Shown piece after piece: positions 17,387 through 27,713 of a stretch of 64,000 nucleotides of DNA (positions within the stretch are counted from its first letter, which is position 1; every line of letters begins with the position of its first letter). Both the position numbers and the translations under genes were made by a program. This stretch comes from JBBQWT01 sp038210375 (GTDB taxonomy: Bacteria > Acidobacteriota > Terriglobia > Terriglobales > Acidobacteriaceae): the NCBI GenBank assembly GCA_038210375.1, contig JBBQWT010000006.1, positions 1 to 64,000 on the forward strand. Direction: 5' to 3'. The notes below the pieces were generated by a model. It saw only the letters and a list, made by a program, of their open reading frames with translations, did no database searches and had not been told where the DNA came from.

Positions 17387-20300
17387 ATGCTGCGTCGCCT
17401 AATGTTTCTCTCGGCCATCCTGGCCATGGTTCTTTGCATTCTCCCCGCGCAACAGGCAGTTGCTCAATCCACAACCCAAGGCGCTATTGGGGGCACGATT
17501 ACCGATCAGACCGGAGCGGTGGTCCCCAACGCAAAAGTGCTGGCGCACAATCCTGATACCAACACCACGGTCACCGCGATGTCGGATTCCGGCGGCGGTT
17601 TCCGCGTCACCAACCTGGCCCCCGGCAAGTATGACGTCACCGTGTCGTCGGGAAGTTTTGCCGATTATGTGCGCAGCGGCATCATCGTTGAAGTGGGACG
17701 GACTACACCGTTGGATGTCGCGCTGGGCGTTTCTGCAAAAGGCGAGACCGTCCAGGTTACTGACGAAGCCCCCGTGGTCAACACCGAGCAGCAGGATTTT
17801 TCCACCAACATCAACCAGACTTCGATCAACAACCTGCCCATCAACGGCCGGCGCTGGTCAAATTTCGCGCTGCTGACTCCGGGCGCGACCCCCGACGGAA
17901 ATTTCGGATTGATCAGCTTTCGCGGCATCTCCGGACTATTGAACAACAATACGGTGGATGGCGCGGACGATAACCAGGCATTCTTCTCCGAAGAAAAGGG
18001 CCGCACCCGCATCAGCTACGTGATTAGCCAGGCCTCCATCCGCGAGTTCCAGGTCAACACCTCGAACTACTCCGCTGAATACGGCCGTTCCGCCGGGGGC
18101 GTGATTAACGCCGTAACCAAAAGCGGCACCAACGCTTATCACGGCTCGGGCTTTTACTACATCCGTGACAACGCTTTGGGTGCGCGCAATGCATACAGCA
18201 ACATCAGCACTCTGGTTCCGGGCGTTCCACCCACGGTGGCGATTAACGGTTTCAAGGCCGACGACCGCCGGCAACAATTCGGCGGCACCCTGGGCGGCGC
18301 CATGATCAAGGACCGTATGTTCTTCTTCCTGAGCTACGACCAGCAGAAGCGGAATTTCCCGGGAATTGCTGCCCCCAGCAGCCCGACTTTCTTTTCGCCG
18401 TTTACCGCCGCTGAGCTTGCCACCTTCACCACCCGCGGAATCACCGCCCCCCAGCAGACTGCGGGCATCGCCTTCCTGAACAGCCTCACCGGCCAGGTAC
18501 CCCGCAAGGGAGATCAGACCATCATTCTTCCCAAGATCGACTTCAAGGTGAATGAGAACAACTCCTTCGCAATCAGTTTTAACCGCCTGCGGTGGAACTC
18601 ACCGGCCGGCATTCAGACCCAGCCCGTGGTGAGCCGCGGCATCGCCAGTTTCGGCAATGATTTCGTGAAGGCAGATTCCTTTATCTTCCGCCTGACTTCC
18701 ACACTGTCTCCTCGAATGTCAAACGAAGCCCGCTTCCAGTGGTCGCGCGATTTCGAATTCCAGGCGAGCCAGCCCCCGGCTCCGGGTGAACCCACTACCG
18801 GCATCGGCGGACGTCCCCCTTCAATCTCCGTCGGAGGCGGCGGGTTTACCTTCGGCAAGGCCAACTTCCTGGAGCGCAAAGCCCTCCCCGACGAAAATCG
18901 CTACCAGTATGCTGACAGCCTGTCCATTACCTTGGGCCGCCACCAGGTGAAGTTCGGCGGCGACGTCAACCTGGTCAACGATCTCATTGACAACCTTTTT
19001 TCCGAAGGCGGCGCATATTCCTATAACAATCGCGTCGATTTCATCAGTGATTTCAGCAATCCAGCGGGCAAGCGCTTCAGCAGTTTCGTCCAGACTTTTG
19101 GCCCCAGCGCCTTCCGTTTCGCCACCAAGGACTACAACGTGTTCGTGCAAGATGATTTCCACATCCTTCCCCGGCTGACCTTAAACCTCGGGCTGCGTTA
19201 CGAATACCAGCAGTTGTCTGACCCGCAGATTCCCAACCCCGCGTTGCCACAGACCGGCCAGTTCCCCGCCGACAAGAACAACTTCGGCCCTCGCGTCGGC
19301 TTTGCCTGGGATGTGACCGGCAACGGCAAGACCTCGGTGCGCGGCGGGTACGGTATGTACTACGGCCGCGTTCCCAACGCTTCGATTTTTGAGGCCATCA
19401 CCGCCACCGCGGCGCCGGGAAGCCAGTTGCAATTCAATCTGACTCCGGCGGCCGCCAATTCGCCTATCTATCCCAAGGTCCTGTTGGCCGCTCCGCCCCC
19501 TGGCGTGACGCCGCCTTCGGTGATCGTGTTCGGCAAGAACTTCCAGAACCCGCTGATCTACCAGTTTGACGCAGTGGTCGAACGGGAGATCGCGCGCAAT
19601 ACCGTGGTATCGGTTTCTTATCTGGGCAGCCGCGGGCATGATTTGCCGATCCTGATTGACCGCAACCTGAACCCGGCCAGCGGCACCACCACCTACACAG
19701 TTTCGGGTGGCCCGCTCAATGGACAGAAATTTACGGCGCCGCTGTACACGCTGCCCCGTCCCAACCCGGCCTTCGGGATTATTTCCAATCTGGAAAGCGG
19801 CATTATTTCACGCTACGATGCACTCGTCGTGCAAGCCAATCGCCGGCTTCACCGAGGACTGCAATTCCAGACCAACTACACCTTTGCCCATTCGAGCGAC
19901 AATGCGCAGGGTTCAGTCACCACCTTTAGTCCGACCACCAACGTTCTTGATCCCTTCAACCTGAGTGGCGAGCAAAGCCGGTCCACTTTCGATATTCGCC
20001 ACCGCTTCGTTGCCAGCTTCATCTGGCAACTGGGCGTGCCCGATACCAGCACTCCGCTGATGAAAGCGCTGTTCTCGGGCTATACGGTGTCGCCGATTGT
20101 GACGGTATCGTCGGGGCAGCCGTTTACCGGGGGCGTTTCCGGGAATGTGTTTGTTCCCGCCGGGTCAACCCGGGTCAGTGGTGGAATCCTGGGAGTGGGC
20201 GGCAGCAACCGTGCGTTCTTCGAACCCCGCAACAGCTTCCAATTTCCGCGTACCTCGAACCTTGATCTTCGTCTTTCGCGGAGGTTCAAAATTGGCGACT

Positions 20301-20524
20301 ACGGAAACTTCGAAGTGCTGGGAGAGGTGTTCAACGTGCTCAACCACGTAAACGTGACCGACCTCAACACCACCGAATACACCATCACTAACACCGGCAC
20401 CGCTGCGGCGCCGATCAACACTCTGATTTATAACAACAACGCAAACTTCAATACGCCTTCGGCGGCGGGCAACACGGTTTACCGCGAGCGCCAGGTGCAG
20501 TTCGCCTTGCGTTTCGAGTTCTAA
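17387..20524 (+). CDS. TonB-dependent receptor with carboxypeptidase-regulatory N-terminal domain (Oar-like)
   Basis: This is a 1045-residue outer-membrane receptor. A signal peptide (about residues 1-27, cleavage near AVAQS) is followed by a carboxypeptidase-regulatory/Cna-B-like domain (GGTITDQTGAVVPNAKVLAH, residues ~33-115). A plug-like region includes NNLPINGRRWSNFALLTPG and AGGVINAVTKSGTNAYHGSG. A long beta-barrel ends in the outer-membrane signature QFALRFEF with terminal Phe. The FNRLRWNSPAG and LRYEYQQLSDP strands are typical of the very large acidobacterial family. The imported substrate cannot be predicted; complex carbohydrates or peptides are the usual suggestions. AGGAG sits 5 nt before the ATG. 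Energisation would come from the TonB-Exb system encoded at 7349-10951. Confidence 0.93.
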   Translation: MLRRLMFLSAILAMVLCILPAQQAVAQSTTQGAIGGTITDQTGAVVPNAKVLAHNPDTNTTVTAMSDSGGGFRVTNLAPGKYDVTVSSGSFADYVRSGIIVEVGRTTPLDVALGVSAKGETVQVTDEAPVVNTEQQDFSTNINQTSINNLPINGRRWSNFALLTPGATPDGNFGLISFRGISGLLNNNTVDGADDNQAFFSEEKGRTRISYVISQASIREFQVNTSNYSAEYGRSAGGVINAVTKSGTNAYHGSGFYYIRDNALGARNAYSNISTLVPGVPPTVAINGFKADDRRQQFGGTLGGAMIKDRMFFFLSYDQQKRNFPGIAAPSSPTFFSPFTAAELATFTTRGITAPQQTAGIAFLNSLTGQVPRKGDQTIILPKIDFKVNENNSFAISFNRLRWNSPAGIQTQPVVSRGIASFGNDFVKADSFIFRLTSTLSPRMSNEARFQWSRDFEFQASQPPAPGEPTTGIGGRPPSISVGGGGFTFGKANFLERKALPDENRYQYADSLSITLGRHQVKFGGDVNLVNDLIDNLFSEGGAYSYNNRVDFISDFSNPAGKRFSSFVQTFGPSAFRFATKDYNVFVQDDFHILPRLTLNLGLRYEYQQLSDPQIPNPALPQTGQFPADKNNFGPRVGFAWDVTGNGKTSVRGGYGMYYGRVPNASIFEAITATAAPGSQLQFNLTPAAANSPIYPKVLLAAPPPGVTPPSVIVFGKNFQNPLIYQFDAVVEREIARNTVVSVSYLGSRGHDLPILIDRNLNPASGTTTYTVSGGPLNGQKFTAPLYTLPRPNPAFGIISNLESGIISRYDALVVQANRRLHRGLQFQTNYTFAHSSDNAQGSVTTFSPTTNVLDPFNLSGEQSRSTFDIRHRFVASFIWQLGVPDTSTPLMKALFSGYTVSPIVTVSSGQPFTGGVSGNVFVPAGSTRVSGGILGVGGSNRAFFEPRNSFQFPRTSNLDLRLSRRFKIGDYGNFEVLGEVFNVLNHVNVTDLNTTEYTITNTGTAAAPINTLIYNNNANFNTPSAAGNTVYRERQVQFALRFEF

Positions 20525-20545
20525 TTGCTCCGTAAATCCACCCAT

Positions 20546-20575
20546 AGGGCGACCGGCGACGGTTGCCCTTTTTTT
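20546..20575 (+). terminator. Intrinsic terminator after the TonB-dependent receptor
   Basis: AGGGCGACC pairs with GGTTGCCCT (one G-T pair) around a 6-nt loop and runs straight into seven T. It lies 22 bp past the stop codon at 20524. Confidence 0.85.
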
Positions 20576-20595
20576 CAGGCAGTCCCCCAACGGGT

Positions 20596-20823
20596 GTCAT
20601 TCTGGCGACCCCCGGCTTTATCGGGGTGAGGAAGAATCCCTACCCTCGGCAGATTCTCAGCTAACCCGATGGTTCATCTCCGCCGAATACTGGCCACTGT
20701 ACGACGACAGTCGAGCGCGGCGCCTGATCCGTACCGGAAGACCCGAAAAGAACCCGGGGAAATATTTGTCGAACTGTAGGGGTCTTTCCTCACCCCGAAA
20801 AAGCCGGGGGTCCTCAGGATGAC
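20596..20823. repeat. Dispersed repeat family A, copy 2 (complete, 228 bp)
   Basis: It starts GTCATTCTGGCGACCCCCGG and ends with the reverse complement of GTCATCCTGAGGACCCCCGG, so both ~48-bp ends are inverted copies of one another, hairpin included. The interior contains CAGCTAACCCGATGGTTCAT and GAATACTGGCCACTGTACGA. These recur reverse-complemented in copy 3 at 23161-23378. Relative to copy 3 it has ~11 extra bp near CTGATCCGTAC. No transposase is present. The remaining sequence to 21086 has no supported gene and must contain the mnmG promoter. Confidence 0.9.
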
Positions 20824-21086
20824 ATCGGGAAAGGGGGCTTTGCCAGGGCGACCCCGGTCAAGACTGCGTTTAGAGAAGTTTCTTAGCTACAGTATTCTCG
20901 TGTCGATTCTTGTCCGCGGAGAACCTCTCCATCGCCAGTCTCTCTACGTTTTTTCATAAGGATATAACGACTAAGGAACTGCTCTTGGGTAACCGCTTGA
21001 GGTTTTGGCAGCGCCACTGGGGTTTAGAATAAGGACATCCGATTTCTGACGGCGCGCGGATTCCCGGTTCCCTTTCATCATTCGCA

Positions 21087-23102
21087 GTGAAACCCATGCA
21101 GACTTTCAATGAACATTTTGATATCGCGGTGGTCGGGGCCGGCCATGCCGGCTGCGAAGCGGCGGTGGCGTGCGCGCGCATGGGATTAAAGACCGCGCTT
21201 TTCACATTGAACGTTGACCTGATCGCGCAGATGTCGTGCAATCCCGCGATCGGCGGCATCGCCAAGGGACACCTGGTACGCGAAGTGGACGCCCTGGGAG
21301 GAGTGATGGGCGAGGTCACCGACGCGGTGGGCATCCAGTTCCGGCTGCTCAATACTTCGCGCGGCCCGGCGGTGTGGTCGCCGCGGGCGCAGTGTGACAA
21401 ACAGCAGTACCGGCTGAAGATGCGTTCCATCCTCGAGTCCGAGCCCAACCTGATGATCAAGCAGGCCGAGGTCGCCAACCTGATCATCGACGACGTGCCC
21501 GCCACTCCGCCCGCGGACAACGGCGAAAACGCAGTCGTCCGCTACGCGGTGGGCCTCAAGCTGCGCGACGGGCGCAGCGTGGGCGCACAGGCCATCATCA
21601 TTACCACCGGCACGTTTTTGAATGGGCTCATCCATTGCGGTGAGGAGCGCTATCCCGCCGGCCGCAGCGGCGAGCCTGCCGCCATCCTGCTGGGCGAATC
21701 GCTCAAGCAACTGGGATTGCGCGGCTGCCGCCTCAAGACCGGCACGCCCCCGCGCCTCGATGGGCGCAGCATTGACTGGTCGAAATTTGAAGTGCAGCCG
21801 GGAGACGCCGACCCCACTCCCTTCAGTTTTCGCACCCGCGAAGTGGCCCATGCCAATTCGCAGATGCCGTGCCACATCGCGTTCACCACCGCCGAGACCC
21901 ATCGCATCATCCGCGAGAACGTGCATCGCTCGCCCATGTACAGCGGGCAGATCCAATCCATTGGGCCGCGCTACTGTCCCAGCATTGAAGACAAGATCGT
22001 CAAGTTCCCCGAGAAGCTTACCCACCAGCTTTTTCTGGAGCCCGAAGGCCTCGACACGCACGAGATCTACGTGAACGGCATGAGCACCTCACTGCCGATC
22101 GATGTTCAGCTGGCCATGATCCATTCCATACCGGGGCTCGAAAAGACGGAGATGATGCGGCCCGGTTATGCGATTGAATATGACTCCATCGACCCCACGG
22201 AACTGGAGCGGACGCTGCAAACCAAAAAAATTCGCGGTCTTTTCCTGGCGGGCCAGATCAACGGCACCAGCGGATATGAAGAAGCCGCATGCCAGGGCCT
22301 GATGGCCGGCATCAACGCCGCGCTGCAGGTAAAGCGCCTGCCGCCCCTCATCCTCGACCGCACCGAAGCCTACACCGCCATTCTCATCGACGACCTGATC
22401 AGCAAGGGCACCAACGAGCCCTATCGCATGTTCACCTCGCGCGCCGAGTTTCGACTGCACCTGCGCATCGACAACGCGGACCGCCGGCTCACCGCTCACG
22501 GCCGCCGCGTGGGATTGATCAGCGACGCCGCCTGGAGCGATCACCTGGCGAAGCAGGATCGCATGCAGAAACTGACTGCCCTGCTGGAGACCACCCGCAC
22601 CACAGCGGCCTCGATTCCGCCACAGCTGGCGCAGAAATTGACTGAAACCGGCAGCGCCGACACCACCGGGTCCACCTATGCCCAGTTGTTGAAAAGGCCG
22701 GAAGTCGTGATCGAAGACGCAGTTCCCCACCTGCGCGAGCTGATGCCGGAATTTTTCGAAGGGTCGGTCGCGGGGATGAAACTCCCCAGCCGCCTGCGCA
22801 ATGAGTTGAAGTCAGTGGAAACCGAAATCAAATTCGCGGGCTACCTCGACCAGCAGAAAAAGGCGATTGAGCGGGCACGCAAGGCCGAGACCAGGCAGAT
22901 TCCGGAGTGGTTCGACTACGCCGCGGTCAGCGGGTTGTCGCACGAGATGAATGAAACCCTGAAGAACGTCCGCCCGCGCACGCTGGGTCAGGCGTCGCGC
23001 ATTCCCGGTGTAACCCCGGCCGCAGTTTCGCTGATCAATGTGTTCATCGAGATACAGGGCAGAAAACATGCGATGGCGGCGGGGATTCGCGGGGTTGATT
23101 GA
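21087..23102 (+). CDS. mnmG: tRNA uridine-5-carboxymethylaminomethyl modification enzyme MnmG (GidA)
   Basis: MnmG, with MnmE, installs the carboxymethylaminomethyl group on wobble U34 of certain tRNAs using FAD and NADH. The FAD-binding motif [19 protein letters not shown] is at residues ~15-33. It is followed by the family signatures [20 protein letters not shown] and [19 protein letters not shown], and later [20 protein letters not shown] and [20 protein letters not shown]. The helical C-terminal domain contains [12 protein letters not shown]. At 671 residues it is slightly longer than the usual ~630, mainly from loops near 155 and 640. mnmE is not in the window. Repeat copies in opposite orientation flank the gene. 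Confidence 0.97.
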   Translation: MKPMQTFNEHFDIAVVGAGHAGCEAAVACARMGLKTALFTLNVDLIAQMSCNPAIGGIAKGHLVREVDALGGVMGEVTDAVGIQFRLLNTSRGPAVWSPRAQCDKQQYRLKMRSILESEPNLMIKQAEVANLIIDDVPATPPADNGENAVVRYAVGLKLRDGRSVGAQAIIITTGTFLNGLIHCGEERYPAGRSGEPAAILLGESLKQLGLRGCRLKTGTPPRLDGRSIDWSKFEVQPGDADPTPFSFRTREVAHANSQMPCHIAFTTAETHRIIRENVHRSPMYSGQIQSIGPRYCPSIEDKIVKFPEKLTHQLFLEPEGLDTHEIYVNGMSTSLPIDVQLAMIHSIPGLEKTEMMRPGYAIEYDSIDPTELERTLQTKKIRGLFLAGQINGTSGYEEAACQGLMAGINAALQVKRLPPLILDRTEAYTAILIDDLISKGTNEPYRMFTSRAEFRLHLRIDNADRRLTAHGRRVGLISDAAWSDHLAKQDRMQKLTALLETTRTTAASIPPQLAQKLTETGSADTTGSTYAQLLKRPEVVIEDAVPHLRELMPEFFEGSVAGMKLPSRLRNELKSVETEIKFAGYLDQQKKAIERARKAETRQIPEWFDYAAVSGLSHEMNETLKNVRPRTLGQASRIPGVTPAAVSLINVFIEIQGRKHAMAAGIRGVD

Positions 23103-23160
23103 AGTGTGGGGCTCGGGGTCATGCTGACGACCCTCGCGTATAAAGTCCCCCTCCCCCAGT

Positions 23161-23378
23161 GTCATCCTGACGACCCCCGGCTTTATCGGGGTGAGGAAGG
23201 ACCCCTACTGTTCTCCAAATATTTCACCGGGTCTTTTTCGGTCTTCCGGGGCGCCGCGCTCGACCGTGATCGTACAGTGGTCAGTATTCTGCGGAGATGA
23301 ACCATCGGGTTAGCTGAGAGTTTGCCGAGGGTAGGGATTCTTCCTCACCCCGATAAAGCCGGGGGTCGTCAGAATGAC
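23161..23378. repeat. Dispersed repeat family A, copy 3 (complete, 218 bp, inverted relative to copy 2)
   Basis: It starts GTCATCCTGACGACCCCCGG and ends in the inverse of GTCATTCTGACGACCCCCGG. Its reverse complement aligns with copy 2 over the whole length apart from one ~11-bp gap, e.g. CTCAGCTAACCCGATGGTTC in both. A decayed end (GTCATGCTGACGACCCTCG) lies just left at 23118. A short duplicated unit (TGCTTGAAGCAGAATGA / TGCCTGAAACAGAATGA) lies right of it at 23394-23445. No gene is supported in 23103-23494. Confidence 0.9.
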
Positions 23379-23494
23379 ATCCCGTGGGGGGACTGCTTGA
23401 AGCAGAATGAACGTCCCTCTCGGGGGTCTGCCTGAAACAGAATGACATTCGTTGATGATCAGCAGAAATGAAGTGGATCCCGCCCCGATCAAAC

Positions 23495-24883
23495 TCAGTC
23501 GGTAACGTAATCAATTTCCAGCCGCGGCACATACCAGCACGCGAAAATCAGCACCCCGGCGGTGAGCGCCAGCAAACCGGCCGCGGCCACCGCGGGTGGC
23601 ACGGGTTCGGTGACTACCGTGAACAACGCCAGCAAGCCGTGAGGCGGTACCTGGATGGGAACCAGTTGTTTGAGGTAATGGGTCACACTCAGCTTCTGCA
23701 ACAATGGCGGCAGCGCGGAGTTGATCGTCTCCCAACCCAGAAGAATCAGTCCGGGCACCGCAATATTTTTAAAGATCAAGCTTAGCGCCAGCGCGGTGGC
23801 GCCATAACCCAGGCAGGCCAGCACCGTGATTATCAGGTAGGAGCCGAGTTGCCCCAGGCCGGGGCCGGAGAAGATATAAGCAGTCCCCGCGGACCCGAAA
23901 GACGAGTAGATCAGGACGAACGAGATGGCCACGCCCGCGCAGAATACGATGATGGCGGAACACGCTCCGGCCAGGAACTTGCCCACCACAATTACTTCCC
24001 GGCGCAGCGGAGCGAGAAAATAGTAGTGCAGATGGCGCTCCACGATTTCGCCGCGGATGAGCCAGGTGAAAATCCCCATGCAGCCGAAGAAGATACCCAG
24101 GCGCACGTAATAAATCTGGAAAATTTCAGCGAACACCGCAGTGTCATCTTCAATGCTCTCGGTGGGCAGCGGCTCGATCGACGTGACCACCACCTTACCG
24201 TCGTCGACGATGACGAACATGTCTTCGTCGGCCACTGCGTAATGGTAGCGTTGGCGCAGCATAAAGTTGGGGGGCAGCCGTGGCTGACGGGCGGGGCCGG
24301 GCTGCGCCGCTTGCGCACCATCAGCATGGGGCGGTGTGGGGGCTCCGGGTGGGGCGGGAGGTGCTGGAATGGCGGCGTTCGGCGCAATACCCGGTTCTGG
24401 GGCGCCCCCGCCCGGGGCCCTCTTATTTGGCGCAGCGTCCAGGCTGGCTGATGCCCGCGGCGCCGCAGGCTGACCGCCTTCTGCGGCGACCGGCATCGGC
24501 CTGGGCACGACCCGCTGAAAATCAACATGCGGAGTTCCCAGGCGGCGGAACACCTCGGCGCTGGTCATGCCGTTGGTAACGTCAAGAAAGTCGCGCCGGG
24601 TAATCGGTTTTTCCATGTGCTTGACAAAGCTGATATGCGACTGGCGGCGGTGGCTCAAGTCCAGCGAGTGGACGGCGATAATTAAGACCGGGACAAACGC
24701 CAGAAAATAAATTCCCACCCGGCGTCCGGAAGAAAAATTCTTCTTGAACTCGATGCGAAAAACTGCCCAGGCCTGGCGCTGCCACAGGGCCCACTGGGGC
24801 ATTCCGCGGGAAGTGTGCGTGCTTTCGGCTTTTACCAGCGCCGGCCTGCCATTAGGTTGGCTGGGCAATTCGTGGAGGCTCAT
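23495..24883 (-). CDS. ABC-2-type transporter permease with Pro/Ala-rich extracytoplasmic insert
   Basis: This 462-residue membrane protein begins with a cytoplasmic segment ([20 protein letters not shown]) typical of ABC exporter permeases. It then has a first helix ([20 protein letters not shown]) and a long extracytoplasmic region (about 85-255) with a Pro/Ala/Gly-rich insert ([18 protein letters not shown]). Five to six further helices follow ([80 protein letters not shown]). Its ATG overlaps the stop of the upstream ATPase gene (24880-24883), so the two are translationally coupled. It is probably half of an ABC exporter with unknown cargo. Confidence 0.82.
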   Translation of the reverse strand: MSLHELPSQPNGRPALVKAESTHTSRGMPQWALWQRQAWAVFRIEFKKNFSSGRRVGIYFLAFVPVLIIAVHSLDLSHRRQSHISFVKHMEKPITRRDFLDVTNGMTSAEVFRRLGTPHVDFQRVVPRPMPVAAEGGQPAAPRASASLDAAPNKRAPGGGAPEPGIAPNAAIPAPPAPPGAPTPPHADGAQAAQPGPARQPRLPPNFMLRQRYHYAVADEDMFVIVDDGKVVVTSIEPLPTESIEDDTAVFAEIFQIYYVRLGIFFGCMGIFTWLIRGEIVERHLHYYFLAPLRREVIVVGKFLAGACSAIIVFCAGVAISFVLIYSSFGSAGTAYIFSGPGLGQLGSYLIITVLACLGYGATALALSLIFKNIAVPGLILLGWETINSALPPLLQKLSVTHYLKQLVPIQVPPHGLLALFTVVTEPVPPAVAAAGLLALTAGVLIFACWYVPRLEIDYVTD

Positions 24884-25806
24884 ACCGCGCCTCCGCCGGA
24901 ACCGATCAGGTACTGGTAAATGGAGTTGACGTCGTCATCGGCGGGGGCCACGCCTTCGATATCCATCTCCCCGCCGGCGATGATTTCATTTAACAGCGAG
25001 TAAAACTGGCTGGCGTCGCGAGTGCGCACCAGCACCGCCGCGCCATCGGGCGTAATCGCCGCCTCCACCACCTGGTCGAGCGCAAACACTCGCGACGCCA
25101 GCAGCGCGGGCTGCGAGCATCGCACCACGATCTGCATGGGGTGCTCGTTGACCTGGCTGCGCACTTCGTGGATCTTGCCTTCGGCGACCACGTAGCCACT
25201 GCTCATCAGCACCACCTGGTCTGAGATCTGATCGACTTCGTGCAGAATGTGGCTGGAAATTATCACGTGCATTCCCTGCGCTCCCAGAGCTTGAAAGAGC
25301 GCCATCACCTCGGAGCGCGCCATGGGATCAAGCCCGTTGAGCGGCTCGTCGAGCACCAGCACCGAAGGATGGTGGGCGATGGATTGCGCCAGCCGTATGC
25401 GCTGCCGCATTCCCTTGCTGTATCCCGCCACCTTGCGGCCGGCGGAATCGGTCAAGCCCACGCGATGCAATGCCTCGTCAGTAAGGCGGCGGGCTTCGCT
25501 CGCCGGCAGGTCGTGCAGGGTAAGGGCGTCATAAACGAATTGCCCGCCGGTCACTCCCCTCGGGAAAGAATCAAACTGGGTGCAATAACCCACCAGGCGA
25601 AAAAGTTCTTCGGGACGGTTGGTGGGAATTCCCAGCACGCTGATTTCGCCGCAGGTGGGATGAATGAGCCCGGTCATCAGGTTCATCAGTGTGGTCTTGC
25701 CGGAGCCGTTGGGCCCCACCAGGCTGGTGATGCCCGGGGGCAGCGCCAGGGTGACGCGATTGACTCCCAGCACCTCGCCGTAGAAACGGGAAACGTTGCT
25801 GAACAC
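24880..25806 (-). CDS. ABC transporter ATP-binding protein (second of two)
   Basis: This is a 308-residue ATPase with Walker A GPNGSGKT (residues ~32-39), Q-loop near YCTQFDSF, signature YSKGMRQR, Walker [17 protein letters not shown] and the H-loop region [10 protein letters not shown]. The C-terminal ~85 residues ([20 protein letters not shown] onward) are the small regulatory domain common in CcmA/NatA/BcrA-type exporters. The start is a GTG at 25806; no upstream ATG is in frame before a stop, and the ribosome-binding site is poor. That suggests coupling to the permease gene ending 17 bp upstream. Confidence 0.92.
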   Translation of the reverse strand: MFSNVSRFYGEVLGVNRVTLALPPGITSLVGPNGSGKTTLMNLMTGLIHPTCGEISVLGIPTNRPEELFRLVGYCTQFDSFPRGVTGGQFVYDALTLHDLPASEARRLTDEALHRVGLTDSAGRKVAGYSKGMRQRIRLAQSIAHHPSVLVLDEPLNGLDPMARSEVMALFQALGAQGMHVIISSHILHEVDQISDQVVLMSSGYVVAEGKIHEVRSQVNEHPMQIVVRCSQPALLASRVFALDQVVEAAITPDGAAVLVRTRDASQFYSLLNEIIAGGEMDIEGVAPADDDVNSIYQYLIGSGGGAV

Positions 25807-25823
25807 GATGGCGTTGGCGGCGG

Positions 25824-26705
25824 TTATCCCCGCACCACTTCACGCGCGCGCAAGCGCCGGCTCAACATCCATACGCAAATCAGGCACATCGACAGCATCG
25901 ACGCCCATGCCAGGGGCACGGGAATATTTTCCCAGGCGGCCGAATGGAAATGCAGAGCGTCGCGGAACAGGTCATTCCAGATCACGGTGATGAGGTAACC
26001 GGGATTGAAGAGGCGTCCCCAGCGCATGCGCGTGACCACGTTGAAAACTTCGCCCATGCCGGCGGGGACGAAGAATGTCGCCATGAGCGCCAGCGAGCCC
26101 AGCACCTTCCATTTGACCCAGGCGGAAAGGGCCAGCGCCAGCAGCGATAGCAGCGCAATCCAGATCAGGGCGCCGGCGAAATAGGCGGGTGCGATCCACC
26201 AGTTATCGTGCAGCCAGGTTCCCTTGTCGAGCGTGACCTGCAAGGCGAAGATCAGCAATCCTGGGACCCAGGTAAAGCTGGAGAGCAAGGCCAAAAGAAC
26301 CACCATCTTCCCCGCCACATATTGGGCGCGGGAAAGCGGGCGGCTGAGAAAAAGCGGCAGCGCATTGTTGGCCAGATCGGATGACACCAGCGTGGGACCC
26401 ACCCAGGCAGTGAGCAGCAGCGCGAACCAGCCTTCAATTTGCAGCAGGCGCACGAAGAAAAGATTGTTGATGGCCAGAAAATTTGTGTTTTGTAAATTCA
26501 ACAGCGCCTGCACCGTCTCACTGTGGGTGAGATACACGATGAACGCCAGGACCAACGACGGGAAAAAACATGTCACCAGCACCGAACCGAAAAAGCGAAT
26601 GGCGAACAGCTCGGCAAATGAATAGCGCGCGATCACCAGAAAGCGCCAAGGCGACGCGGTCAGCGCGCCGGAATAGGGCCGGTAATTGCGTTTATAAACT
26701 GCCAC
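25824..26705 (-). CDS. ABC-2-type transporter permease
   Basis: This 293-residue integral membrane protein starts at a GTG (26705) with GGAG six nt upstream, so the gene overlaps the preceding ATPase gene by 14 bp. The N-terminus ([20 protein letters not shown]) is characteristic of ABC-2-like permeases found with such ATPases. About six helices follow, including [60 protein letters not shown] and [20 protein letters not shown]. The segment [21 protein letters not shown] is typical of exporter permeases acting with NatA-like ATPases. Cargo is unknown. Confidence 0.85.
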   Translation of the reverse strand: MAVYKRNYRPYSGALTASPWRFLVIARYSFAELFAIRFFGSVLVTCFFPSLVLAFIVYLTHSETVQALLNLQNTNFLAINNLFFVRLLQIEGWFALLLTAWVGPTLVSSDLANNALPLFLSRPLSRAQYVAGKMVVLLALLSSFTWVPGLLIFALQVTLDKGTWLHDNWWIAPAYFAGALIWIALLSLLALALSAWVKWKVLGSLALMATFFVPAGMGEVFNVVTRMRWGRLFNPGYLITVIWNDLFRDALHFHSAAWENIPVPLAWASMLSMCLICVWMLSRRLRAREVVRG

Positions 26706-27702
26706 TTTGCACTCCCTGGCTCTTCACCGGTGGCGGCGGTGAGTTGCCGTTGGATCGGGCAGCCGCACTGCCGCCATCCATGGCCTGCAGGAAAATATCT
26801 TCGAGCGAAGTGCGGCGGAAATTCATTCGCCGGATTTGCACCCCCTGCTGCGCGGCCAGGGAATAGAGCCGCGGGACCTCGACCTCGGCGGGCATCACCA
26901 GCTTGATGCTGCCGTTGCGCGAGCGCGCACATTCGCACCCGATGGCTTCCATAGCGGCAGTAAAGCCCTCCACCGGGCCGGAAGCGCCGTTCAGCGCACT
27001 CACTTCGAGCTCCACAAACTTGCGATTTTCCTGGCGCTCTTTTTCCAGATTACTGATGGCGGCAATGCTGCCGTTGCGCAGGATCAGCACTTCATCGCAG
27101 CATTCCTCCACGTCGCGCAGCAGGTGAGAGGAGATTACGATGTGGATGCCTCCATCGTCGCGGATCTCGCGAATCAGTTGCACCATGCGCTGGCGGGCCG
27201 GCGGATCGAGCCCGTTGGTGGGCTCGTCGAGAAACAGCAGGCGCGGGCCGTGGGCTATGGCTTGCGCCAGCTTGGCCATCTGCTTCATTCCCAGCGAATA
27301 GGTCCCCACCTTGCGATAGCGGGCCTCGCCCAGGCCGACGTAGAAAAACGCTTCGTGGGCGCGCTCCATGGCCTGGGCGGGCGGCAAGCCGCTGAGCTCC
27401 GCCATGTAGCGCACAAAGTGGACCCCGGTCATATTGGAGATGAACGCGTCATTTTCCGGCATGTAGCCGATGCCGGCGCGCAACTCGGCGGATGAAGTGC
27501 GAATGTCCTGGCCAAAGATGCGGGCGGAGCCTGCGGCCGGGGGATGGAACCCCAGCAAGGTATTGATCAGGGTCGATTTACCGGAGCCATTGGGGCCGAG
27601 CAGGCCGATGGATTTCCCGCCGAGCGAGCCGCACAATCCGTTGAGGATGGCGCGGCCGCCCAGGCGGACCTGTAAATTGTCGAGTTCAATAACGGCGCTC
27701 AT
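26692..27702 (-). CDS. ABC transporter ATP-binding protein (first of two)
   Basis: The 336 residues carry Walker A GPNGSGKS (~36-43), an ABC signature variant [14 protein letters not shown], Walker [17 protein letters not shown] and [14 protein letters not shown]. After the ATPase core a C-terminal domain follows (about 220-310, [20 protein letters not shown]), then a short Gly/Ser/Pro tail. The gene begins 11 bp after the stop of the large zinc-finger/FecR gene and overlaps the next permease gene. It is therefore part of one transcription unit with the sigma factor. The signature motif has Met/Lys in place of the usual GxxQR/QR, which is common in exporter ATPases. Confidence 0.92.
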   Translation of the reverse strand: MSAVIELDNLQVRLGGRAILNGLCGSLGGKSIGLLGPNGSGKSTLINTLLGFHPPAAGSARIFGQDIRTSSAELRAGIGYMPENDAFISNMTGVHFVRYMAELSGLPPAQAMERAHEAFFYVGLGEARYRKVGTYSLGMKQMAKLAQAIAHGPRLLFLDEPTNGLDPPARQRMVQLIREIRDDGGIHIVISSHLLRDVEECCDEVLILRNGSIAAISNLEKERQENRKFVELEVSALNGASGPVEGFTAAMEAIGCECARSRNGSIKLVMPAEVEVPRLYSLAAQQGVQIRRMNFRRTSLEDIFLQAMDGGSAAARSNGNSPPPPVKSQGVQSGSL

Positions 27703-27713
27703 CGCTACTGTGG

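Noticed and set aside
20596..23378. Composite transposon carrying mnmG
   Set aside because: The flanking repeats have no transposase and mnmG is an essential-type housekeeping gene. Flanking by repeats is noted, but mobility of the whole is not supported.
23281..23532. 83-codon and 60-codon open frames in repeat copy 3
   Set aside because: Repeat-derived, with no ribosome-binding site and no features.
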